Positions 8,110 through 15,434 of a stretch of 19,317 bases of DNA are shown here, piece after piece. The notes below the pieces were generated by a model. The model had not been told where the DNA came from. It did no database searches and saw nothing but the letters and a program-made list of their open reading frames with translations. Within the stretch, counting starts at the first letter, position 1; each line of letters starts with the position of its first letter. The position numbers and the translations under genes were made by a program. The stretch comes from WRIS01 sp031549175 (lineage in GTDB: Bacteria; Actinomycetota; Coriobacteriia; Coriobacteriales; Eggerthellaceae), in assembly GCA_031549175.1 (NCBI GenBank), contig JAVBQH010000147.1, positions 1 to 19,317 on the forward strand, written 5' to 3'.

Positions 8110-9327
8110 ATGAAAGAGAAGAGATTCCTTCGAGTGGTCGAAGGGGCAATCAAGGGGAACGAGAAATCGTTCAACGAGCTTATCCGTTTACGTGGGCGCA
8201 ACATCCTCTATATCGCACTCAACATCATGCAAGACCAGCACGATGGGGAAGATGCAGCACAAGAAGCAATTGTCCAGATTAGAAGGGATATCGCTCAATT
8301 ACGGAACCCGGAATCATTCGATGCCTGGATGTATCGGATCGTCTATAACACCTGTATGGATGCGAAGAAACTGATGAAGAAAAGCCTGACATATCTCGAG
8401 CCGGAGATCCTCGACGAGACGGTCCTCGAGGGGAGGAACGACCTCCTTCCCGAAGAATATGTCCAAAGCGGAGAAAGGCTGCAAGACCTCACCGACGCCA
8501 TCAAAACCCTCCCAGAACGCTACCGGTTCTGCCTGTTTATGTACTACTACGAGAATATGAGCTATGAGGAGATCGCCGATGTCATGGACAGCAAAGTCCA
8601 GGATGTGGCAAACGTGCTCAACCGGGCGAAGAAGAAGCTCCGGGTAAGCCTGCTCGATGCCGAAACGCTTGCACAGGGCTCCCTGGCACCGTCAGGCAAG
8701 CAAAGCATAGCGGCCGGGTCTGCGATAACCCTGGCGTTCGCCTCGGATTCAAAGATGGCCGTCACCGACAAGCTGTATGGCGATTTCCTTATCAAAGCCA
8801 TCCCGGGAGCAACAACCGGCATGACCCCCCTGTCTGTTGCCGGTGGGATGCTGTCTGGTCTTTTCGGGAAGGTGGCGGCTGCGGCCCTTTGCGGAGTTGT
8901 GCTGATCGGAGGGGGGATCGCCTTGGCGCAAGGGATCGGTTCTTTGGCTGGGCCCCCAGTGGCCCAAGAGGCTCCAAGCAACCCTTCCGCGCCTATCCCG
9001 CAGAAAAGCGATGAGGTGCCGGCTCAGTCGGTGATCAGCTCAGACCAGGCGAAAACCCTGAACTTATTTGCGGGTCAAGGGACATCGAAGGGGCAGTGGG
9101 ATGCCTTTGCCTCGGAAAACGATCTGCACTACCTCGGGCAAACGATCGACCCTGACAGCCAATACCTTGCATACACCTTGGCAAACGCGGAAAACAACAC
9201 GCACCTCGTGATCATAGCACGGGTAGACAACGGAGGAAGAGTGGCCATTGCCTACAACACGGGTTACTCAAATCCTTATCTGCCCGCACGGACAGCAATC
9301 ATGCAGGCTTTTCGCGCCTGGAGGTAA
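8110..9327 (+). CDS. ECF-type RNA polymerase sigma factor fused to a membrane anchor and extracytoplasmic domain
   Basis: A 405-aa protein joining a group IV (ECF) sigma-70 factor to its own membrane module. Residues about 10-90 are region 2 (GNEKSFNELI, DQHDGEDAAQEAIVQI, FDAWMYRIVYNTCMD). Residues about 124-180 are region 4 with its helix-turn-helix (LPERYRFCLFMYYYENMSYEEIADVM, NRAKKKLR). A Ser/Ala-rich linker follows, then one membrane helix (about 253-277, VAAAALCGVVLIGGGIALA), a Pro-rich stalk (281-300) and an outside domain of about 100 aa that I do not recognise (GQWDAFASENDLHYLG, HLVIIARVDNGGRVAIAYNTGY). Ordinary ECF factors are about 170-200 aa, so more than half the protein is extension. 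AGGGG 6 nt upstream supports ATG 8110. The extension probably holds or senses in place of a separate anti-sigma factor; none is encoded next to it. It sits between two paralogous surface genes, its likely but unproven targets. Confidence 0.9.
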   Translation: MKEKRFLRVVEGAIKGNEKSFNELIRLRGRNILYIALNIMQDQHDGEDAAQEAIVQIRRDIAQLRNPESFDAWMYRIVYNTCMDAKKLMKKSLTYLEPEILDETVLEGRNDLLPEEYVQSGERLQDLTDAIKTLPERYRFCLFMYYYENMSYEEIADVMDSKVQDVANVLNRAKKKLRVSLLDAETLAQGSLAPSGKQSIAAGSAITLAFASDSKMAVTDKLYGDFLIKAIPGATTGMTPLSVAGGMLSGLFGKVAAAALCGVVLIGGGIALAQGIGSLAGPPVAQEAPSNPSAPIPQKSDEVPAQSVISSDQAKTLNLFAGQGTSKGQWDAFASENDLHYLGQTIDPDSQYLAYTLANAENNTHLVIIARVDNGGRVAIAYNTGYSNPYLPARTAIMQAFRAWR

Positions 9328-9332
9328 CGGAG

Positions 9333-9575
9333 ATGGACATGAGGAAAGGAAAGAGGCCACTACGGGAAGAAATGACAGGTAAGCAGACCATAAGGAATGC
9401 CTTGAGGACCCTTGCCCGCAAAAGCGAGCGATCCCATGCTGACGGGATAACAAGAACCCACCCACCCCTAGCTTGTTATCCGCCTTTTACGGCGAAGCCA
9501 CATCAATCGCCGGGCAAGGGCTCTCACGACATTCGAGAAGAACAAATTGGAAGGTGTTTGGGATGGCAACAATGA
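9333..9575 (+). CDS. Possible 80-aa small ORF between sigma gene and surface gene 2 (doubtful)
   Basis: GGAGG at 9320-9324, inside the last codons of the sigma gene, lies 8 nt before ATG 9333, a well-placed ribosome-binding site. The ORF starts 5 bp after the sigma stop codon and ends 13 bases inside the second surface gene, so translation could be coupled at both ends. The first half is basic (MDMRKGKRPLREE, NALRTLARKSERSH). The second half runs through an inverted repeat and looks non-protein-like. No family is recognised. It may be a leader ORF, a remnant, or chance. Confidence 0.25.
   Translation: MDMRKGKRPLREEMTGKQTIRNALRTLARKSERSHADGITRTHPPLACYPPFTAKPHQSPGKGSHDIREEQIGRCLGWQQ
9445..9481. 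promoter_or_regulatory. Perfect 10-bp inverted repeat upstream of surface gene 2
   Basis: GGATAACAAG (9445-9454) and CTTGTTATCC (9472-9481) are exact reverse complements across a 17-bp C-rich spacer. A second small hairpin (CGCC/GGCG, 9481-9494, loop TTTTAC) abuts it. There is no T-tract, so it looks more like an operator or leader RNA structure than a terminator. It lies 81 bp before the start codon of the surface gene. No copy was seen before surface gene 1. Confidence 0.6.
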
Positions 9576-12500
9576 GAACAGCAAAAACAACGCAAGAAAG
9601 AAACCGGCTGCGTCTGATCGCCGCCGTGTTGCTTGCGGTTGCATTGGCTATAACCCCTCTAATGCACTACACTCCGACCGCCCTTGGCAGCGAGGATGCA
9701 GTACAGGAAGAGGTAACAACGCAAGGCATAGCATCACCAGGGATGGACCCGGCAGGTACAGCCGAAGGCACAGGCGCCGATGACGGCACGGCGTCACCGG
9801 CGGGGTCTGAAGGCTTGCCAGGCGGCGCAGGAACGGGCATGCAGGCTGGACCCGGCGTCGTTCTGCCGGAGCAATCATACGCATCTCCCACACCGCTTGC
9901 AGGAGACCAAGGCGGCACGGGAATGATGCTGTTGGCAGCAGCGCCACAGAATCTGTTCACGGTGGATGCCCACGGTTTGATCACGGGATTCGCCTACAAC
10001 TCGGGGGATCCCATCAAAGACCTCGAGATCCCCGGAACAGTCGGGGGCAAGACCGTCACCGGTATCGGCAACAAGGTTTTCGAGGGCTGTGCCTTGGAGA
10101 CCGTGATAATCCCTGAAACGGTACAAACCATCGGCAACGGCGCATTCCGCAACAACCCGCAGATGAAGACGGTCACTTTTGCAGGAAACAGCCAGCTGCA
10201 GATGATCGACGCGTATGGGTTTGCCGGGTGCTCAAGCTTGAACGGGATCATCCTGCCCGCCAGCCTCACCACCCTCGGCACCGCGGCTTTCAACGACTGC
10301 ACATCGCTTACGGCGATAGACATCCCCGGGGGGATCACGACAATATCGGGAAGCGCTTTCTATGGTTGCGGCAAGCTTGCATCGGTAACGCTCCACGAAG
10401 GCCTGACGACCATCGGCAGCTATGCCTTCTACTACTGCACGTCGTTGACCGCGCTCACCCTTCCCGACTCCCTGACCACAATCGGGGCGGCGGGTCTTTA
10501 TGCCTGCCCGATCACTGCGCTCACTATCCCTGCCCATGTGAGCAGCATAGGCGATAGCGCGCTGTACCGGTCGGCGGCCATATACCTCCCCAACCATTAT
10601 CCTGACGGGATTCCCGGAAAGCCTTGGGGCTCGGGCACCCAATACATCTATTGGAAAACCGACAGCAACACCTGCTTTGACGTGAAGGCGGACGGCGCGG
10701 GCGGAGTCATCATTACCGGCATCAAGCCGCCGCTTCATGACGAGCTATTGGGAGGGTGCCAAAACCCTGACTGGCACCAGACCAACCGGGGAACTATTCT
10801 GATTCCCAAAGAGATCGACGGCCTTTCCGTAACCGGCCTCCTTAAAAGCGCCTTTTACGGCAACACAAACATCAAGACCGTGGCCTTCGAGAGCGGCTCG
10901 GCCATTACGGCAATTCCTGAGAAGGCCTTCTACGGCTGTACGAACCTTGTCTCGATCACCCTTCCCGACACCTTGAAGGGCATCGACATGCAGGCCTTCC
11001 ATGGTTGTACGCGTTTGACCGCGATCACGGTTCCCGGATCGGTGGAAAGCATCGCGGCGCAGGCCTTTGCGGGAAGCGCCCTGCAGTCTGCCACCATCGA
11101 GGGCAGTGGCGCGCTTGCCATAGCAGGCGACGCCTTTCCCTCACAGGAATTCATGAAAAAGATCGACATCCTGGGTAGGCCATACGACAGTGTTGCCGGC
11201 CAACCCTGGTCGGCACAGTATGCTGAGGTCAACTGGATGAACTCGACCTATCCACCGCAGGTGATCGTCGACGAAAAAGGATGGCATTATAACCGGATAA
11301 CCGACAACCTGGTCAAATATACGGGGCCGACCGGGCCTTCGGTAGATGTTGTCGTCCCAAAGAAGATCAGCTATCAAGGCACGGAATATGACATCCAAAA
11401 CCCCTTGTCGGGAAGTTACCTCATAAACAAGACTTTTAGGACGATCACGGTTGCCGAAGGATACGAGGCCTTGGCGCATCGCCTCTGTTTCCAAGCCACA
11501 GCAGACGAGGTCATCTTGCCAAGCACCCTCAAAGTAGTGAGCGATGAGGCTTTCTATCTTGCAAGTATAAAGAAGGTCACCTTGCCGGAAGGCATCACCG
11601 CCATTGGCAACAACACGTTTTCCGGCTGCACGCAGCTTACAGACATCGGGAACTTCTTCCCGTCGACGCTTGAAAGGATCGGCGGCGGCGCCTTCAAGGA
11701 CGTTCCGCTCTGCATCGATTTGGACGATCCTGCTGAAACGCGCACGCTCTTCCCTGCTTCGCTTACCAGCATCGGGGGAGACGCTTTCAACAATTGCCAA
11801 ATATCCGGGCAGCTTGTCATCCCGAGCACCGTCACCTCAATAGGGGCGGGGGCCTTCAGCAACAACCCGGAGATCACGTCTATTTACGTTGACGAATACC
11901 GCAACGACTCGAAGATCAAAGGAACCCAGCCATGGATGGCAGACCGTATCCCCTCCGTCCTCTACAAGGGGGAGACCCCCGAATGCTCGCATGTGGCAAC
12001 GCCTGTCAGCAACCTGCCGTTCAGCATCGTGGACTTCACCGCCTGCCTTGGCCAGGACAAGTCGAGCAAATACGTGACCAGCGTGGCCGGCATCTGGATG
12101 GCCGAGGGAGCCTTGACCGCGCTCCCCGCCAGCGGAGCCACCAAGGTCTTCGATGACGCGGTCGACGGGCTGAACAAGGGCACGGTCACTGCAAGCTCCC
12201 TCGTCCTTCCCAACGGCACCTATACCTTCTTCGTCGCGACACCTCTGATGACGAAGAACCAGGTACCCGATCCAACGCAATATGTGCCCTACACCATAAC
12301 CGTGAACAGCGATGCAGCGCTCCCGCTGAGCGCGTCGGACTACACCGTCACGCAAAGCGAGCTTGCGGGGCTGACCCAAACATCCGCATTGTCGAAGGCG
12401 AACGCCTCCTCGCATGACCCCTATTCGGGCAACGAGTCCTCCTATTCGATGAGTTCTGCGGATTTGGCGGCAATCAAGGCGATGTCCACGGTCGGTGAAC

Positions 12501-13771
12501 GTGTAGAGGTCGAGATCCAGGCGGCTTACACGGGGGTCTTCACTTACAAGGGTGCCGACTATCCCTATTCGCTTGCAACATCGACACACGTCACCGTTAC
12601 CTTGGCGGCTGATCCTATCTTTTCGTACCAGCTGAGCTTTGACAGTCAGGGAGCGGCTGAGCGCGCATCTATCGACAGCCTGGTGCTCAATGTGGCTGTT
12701 GGAACCCGGATCAACACCGCCGCAGGGTTCCCGGACAACCCGACCAAGCCCGGGTACGCCTTCCGCGGATGGCAGCTCCCTGTGGGGGGCTGGCTGACCG
12801 ACGCCGATACCATGCCTGCCCAAAACGTGCTCCTGACCGCTGTCTGGGAGCGCGGCACGGTTGTCGTGGTAGGCGACATCACCATAGTCGCCAGTGATTT
12901 CACCATGTCGATGGAAGAGGCAATAACCCACCAGGCAAAGACCCCTGCCGAGCAGTTCAGTGAAATCGTGCAGCGCGGTTTTGCCAAGGCCTGGTGGACG
13001 GATTCCAAGCAAGAGGTTCCCATCGAGGCGCTCGACATTATTCCCAGTTCAGGAAATGGCAAGAGCATCGATGCCGCCGCGGGTGATTATCGGGTGACCT
13101 ACTACGCCTCCGATAAGGGAAGACAGGCGCAGACAACCGTCAACTGCACCGTATACGGCGGGCCAACGACAGGGTCCGGCATTGCCGGCACCAACTTCAC
13201 CTACCGCATCGCGGCAGGCCCCTTGACTGAAGACCAGGTACGTATGCTTGGCTCTGTGTCGGTCTACGACCAATTCGGTTCGAAGACGTCGGAACCGGCG
13301 CGGATATTCCCCGAGGACCTCGAGGCGTTGAACGCCATGATCAATGCGGGGCAGGTTGGGGATATCAAAGTGCGCTTTATGAATGCCGCAGGCGATGTGT
13401 GCACGATCCTGGTCACCTTGACGGCCGATTACGTGCCGCCTGTCACGCCTGCCTCCCCGCCAGGCGGTGCCGTCTATGCCATCGTGTACCCGGTCGCACA
13501 GGCCTTGCAAACCATCGCCGGTGCGATTACAGGGACGATCGATGACGACGCGACACCTTTGGCAGAGGGTCACGGATGGTGCTGGGTGCACTTCTACATC
13601 ATCTTCCTTGGCCTGGCCACAGTTGTGTATACCCTGGCAGTGGTTGCAAGGCGGAGGAGGTTCACCAAAGGCCTCGAGCAGTTCGAGCAGGAGGTGCAGC
13701 ACGGGCAGCACGACGGCAGCGGCCTTTCCGGCACCCGTGATGGATACAGCCCGACCAAACAGGGGGTATAA
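9563..13771 (+). CDS. BspA-type LRR cell-surface protein, C-terminally membrane anchored (paralogue 2)
   Basis: A 1402-aa exported paralogue of the 3973-7824 product. Residues 1-42 are a signal peptide (basic start, IAAVLLAVALAITPLM, then HYTPTALG). A Gly/Ala/Thr-rich linker follows. Residues about 130-800 are BspA-type LRR_5 repeats in three blocks with 'PW' caps. The unknown module shared with paralogue 1 (LPNGTYTFFV, MTKN, DPTQY) spans about 820-1012, then a Listeria-Bacteroides repeat (about 1021-1098, ending LLTAVWERG). Unlike paralogue 1, it next has two probable Ig-like beta domains (about 1105-1300). The C terminus has DDATPLAEGHGWCWVH, one membrane helix, RRRR, FEQ and a His/Gly-rich tail. 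ATG 9563 is supported by GGAAGG 8 nt upstream and by the matching N terminus. The frame is open back to a TTG at 9473, but that would put codons before the signal peptide. It may be transcribed with the sigma gene, as no terminator separates them. Confidence 0.9.
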   Translation: MATMRTAKTTQERNRLRLIAAVLLAVALAITPLMHYTPTALGSEDAVQEEVTTQGIASPGMDPAGTAEGTGADDGTASPAGSEGLPGGAGTGMQAGPGVVLPEQSYASPTPLAGDQGGTGMMLLAAAPQNLFTVDAHGLITGFAYNSGDPIKDLEIPGTVGGKTVTGIGNKVFEGCALETVIIPETVQTIGNGAFRNNPQMKTVTFAGNSQLQMIDAYGFAGCSSLNGIILPASLTTLGTAAFNDCTSLTAIDIPGGITTISGSAFYGCGKLASVTLHEGLTTIGSYAFYYCTSLTALTLPDSLTTIGAAGLYACPITALTIPAHVSSIGDSALYRSAAIYLPNHYPDGIPGKPWGSGTQYIYWKTDSNTCFDVKADGAGGVIITGIKPPLHDELLGGCQNPDWHQTNRGTILIPKEIDGLSVTGLLKSAFYGNTNIKTVAFESGSAITAIPEKAFYGCTNLVSITLPDTLKGIDMQAFHGCTRLTAITVPGSVESIAAQAFAGSALQSATIEGSGALAIAGDAFPSQEFMKKIDILGRPYDSVAGQPWSAQYAEVNWMNSTYPPQVIVDEKGWHYNRITDNLVKYTGPTGPSVDVVVPKKISYQGTEYDIQNPLSGSYLINKTFRTITVAEGYEALAHRLCFQATADEVILPSTLKVVSDEAFYLASIKKVTLPEGITAIGNNTFSGCTQLTDIGNFFPSTLERIGGGAFKDVPLCIDLDDPAETRTLFPASLTSIGGDAFNNCQISGQLVIPSTVTSIGAGAFSNNPEITSIYVDEYRNDSKIKGTQPWMADRIPSVLYKGETPECSHVATPVSNLPFSIVDFTACLGQDKSSKYVTSVAGIWMAEGALTALPASGATKVFDDAVDGLNKGTVTASSLVLPNGTYTFFVATPLMTKNQVPDPTQYVPYTITVNSDAALPLSASDYTVTQSELAGLTQTSALSKANASSHDPYSGNESSYSMSSADLAAIKAMSTVGERVEVEIQAAYTGVFTYKGADYPYSLATSTHVTVTLAADPIFSYQLSFDSQGAAERASIDSLVLNVAVGTRINTAAGFPDNPTKPGYAFRGWQLPVGGWLTDADTMPAQNVLLTAVWERGTVVVVGDITIVASDFTMSMEEAITHQAKTPAEQFSEIVQRGFAKAWWTDSKQEVPIEALDIIPSSGNGKSIDAAAGDYRVTYYASDKGRQAQTTVNCTVYGGPTTGSGIAGTNFTYRIAAGPLTEDQVRMLGSVSVYDQFGSKTSEPARIFPEDLEALNAMINAGQVGDIKVRFMNAAGDVCTILVTLTADYVPPVTPASPPGGAVYAIVYPVAQALQTIAGAITGTIDDDATPLAEGHGWCWVHFYIIFLGLATVVYTLAVVARRRRFTKGLEQFEQEVQHGQHDGSGLSGTRDGYSPTKQGV
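13577..13603 (+). repeat. 27-bp direct repeat, copy 2 (anchor-coding segment)
   Basis: Identical to 7630-7656 and in the same orientation, within the anchor-coding part of the second surface gene. The copies are 5947 bp apart and flank the sigma gene. Confidence 0.8.
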
Positions 13772-13852
13772 GACGACAGCTCCTGCTGCCTCGGTTTCGT
13801 CCCCGAGGCCGTGGGTGCTAAGTGGTGAAGCCTCACGGTTTATCCATGAGCT

Positions 13853-13887
13853 AATGGCCGTCCCGCGGGTTTCGGGGGACGGCCATT
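13853..13887. terminator. Bidirectional terminator between convergent units
   Basis: AATGGCCGTCCC (13853-13864) and GGGACGGCCATT (13876-13887) pair perfectly over 12 bp with an 11-nt loop. On the plus strand it is followed by TTGTTA. It lies between the stop codon of surface gene 2 (13771) and the stop codon of the minus-strand ATPase gene (13890), so it probably ends both transcripts. The minus-strand side lacks a clear T-run. Confidence 0.8.
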
Positions 13888-13889
13888 TG

Positions 13890-15434
13890 TTACAGGACGA
13901 AGTACCGCTTGACCTTTCGCACCCCTTCGTCATCCAACTTGTAATAGTCAGAGACGCTGCCTTGGTCGATATGGAGGACCGAGGTACAGCAGTTGAGGAT
14001 GAACTCCACATCGTGGGTCACGACAAGGGAAAGCTCGGCCTTTTCCGCCGCCGTTTCGATCAGCCGGCAGGTCGCACACATGCTTTTATAGTCAAGCCCG
14101 CTGGTCGGCTCGTCGTAGACGAGGATATCCTTTCCGGAGCAGAGGGCACTGGCAACCGCGACGCGCTGCTTCTGGCCGCCGGACAAGGCAAGGGGATGTG
14201 TGTCCCGGAAGGCTTCAAGCCCGAGCTTATCAAGGATGCCGTCGACCTCGGAAAGGGATTGTTCGGGGGCATTGAGGACGACCTCCTCCATCACGCTTTC
14301 GGTAAAAAGCTGATGGTTCACGTCTTGCATGACCATATAGCTTTTGTTGATGCGGCGCTTCGGCTTTGCCGTGCGGTTGTGGATGCTTATCGTTCCCTTG
14401 TGCTTCCTGAGGCCGCACAGGCAATGAGCAAAGGTCGATTTACCGGCACCGTTGTGTCCGATAACGGCAACGATCTCGCCAAGCTTGAGGGCGAGGCTGT
14501 GAACGGCGAGGACAGGCTTGCGGCCGAGCTCGCACACTACCTGGTCGAAGCCGATCAAGGTCTGTCCAGGCGGCAGATCGAAGGGCGGGGTGGATGGCCC
14601 TTGGGACCCTTCGCAGGCATCCTGGCCTGTCGCGGGCTGAGGCGCGCCGGCGCGTCCTTCACCCTTTCGGGGAAGGAAGGAAAGGGCCGCGAGGTCGAGT
14701 TCGCGCAGGCCGAGGGCGGCGAGCTCCCGAGCGGGAAGGCGACGTATCTCGTCGGAGGAGAATATCCTCTCAAGGCGTCCCTCACGCATATAGAAGAAAC
14801 GGTCAGCCAGGTCGGCAAGGTAATAGAGGCGATGCTCCGAGACGATGACCGTCTTCCCGGCCGCCTTCAACAAGGCGATGGTGTTTTTCAGCTGCTCGAT
14901 CGAGAAGCTGTCGAGGTTCGAGGAAGGCTCGTCAAGCACGACGACTTCGGGGTGCGTCGCGTAGACGGAAGCACAGGCGATGCGTTGCTTCTCGCCTCCG
15001 GAAAGCTCGAAGATGCTGCGATTCAACAGGTGCCCGAGATCGAAAAGCCCGACCGCCTCGTTGAGGCGCATCTGTATCTCTTCGACGGGCAAGGCCTGGT
15101 TCTCGCAGCCGAAGGCAAGCTCGTTCGTGGTGTCGACGTTGAAGAACTGGCTGCGGGGGTTTTGGAAGACCGAGCCGACCGTATGAGAGGTCTTGGCAAG
15201 GGGCTGTTCGGCTATGTCGACTCCGCAAACGGAGACCGTGCCTTCCACGGTGCCTTCAAAGTGATGGGGGATCAGCCCGTTGACGAGACGCGTGACCGTC
15301 GTCTTGCCACAGCCGCTTTCGCCGCACAAGACGACGCATTCGCCGGGGGCGATGGTGAAGCTGATATCGGAGAGGCTCTTCCGTCCATCGTCTGTCGTCC
15401 CATAGGAATAGCTGACGCCGTCGAACACGATCAC
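13890..15434 (-). CDS. Energy-coupling factor transporter ATPase, two fused ATP-binding domains (EcfA/EcfA')
   Basis: A 514-aa cytoplasmic ATPase that powers an ECF-type importer. Two ABC domains are fused. Domain 1 has Walker A GESGCGKT (38-45), Q-loop Gln91, signature LSGGEKQR (144-151), Walker B VVVLDE (164-169) and switch His201. Domain 2 has Walker A GHNGAGKST (326-334), Gln370, signature LSGGQKQR (417-424), Walker B ILVYDE (437-442) and His474. A Gly/Pro-rich linker (about 255-290) joins them. All catalytic residues are present in both halves, so both sites should work. The fused layout resembles YkoD-type ATPases rather than separate EcfA1/EcfA2. The start is GTG at 15434, directly after the TAG of the EcfT gene (0 nt between), so translation is likely coupled. 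It is the last gene of the minus-strand operon, before the hairpin at 13853-13887. Confidence 0.93.
   Translation of the reverse strand: MIVFDGVSYSYGTTDDGRKSLSDISFTIAPGECVVLCGESGCGKTTVTRLVNGLIPHHFEGTVEGTVSVCGVDIAEQPLAKTSHTVGSVFQNPRSQFFNVDTTNELAFGCENQALPVEEIQMRLNEAVGLFDLGHLLNRSIFELSGGEKQRIACASVYATHPEVVVLDEPSSNLDSFSIEQLKNTIALLKAAGKTVIVSEHRLYYLADLADRFFYMREGRLERIFSSDEIRRLPARELAALGLRELDLAALSFLPRKGEGRAGAPQPATGQDACEGSQGPSTPPFDLPPGQTLIGFDQVVCELGRKPVLAVHSLALKLGEIVAVIGHNGAGKSTFAHCLCGLRKHKGTISIHNRTAKPKRRINKSYMVMQDVNHQLFTESVMEEVVLNAPEQSLSEVDGILDKLGLEAFRDTHPLALSGGQKQRVAVASALCSGKDILVYDEPTSGLDYKSMCATCRLIETAAEKAELSLVVTHDVEFILNCCTSVLHIDQGSVSDYYKLDDEGVRKVKRYFVL

Noticed and set aside
9449..9480. Resemblance of GGATAACAA to part of the E. 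coli lac operator
   Set aside because: A nine-base match to one half of an unrelated enterobacterial operator is probably chance; there is no LacI-type gene or sugar locus here.
11837..13012. A 391-codon open frame on the minus strand inside surface gene 2
   Set aside because: It lies wholly within a gene with clear paralogy to surface gene 1. The product is rich in Arg, Gly and His, as expected for an antisense shadow.
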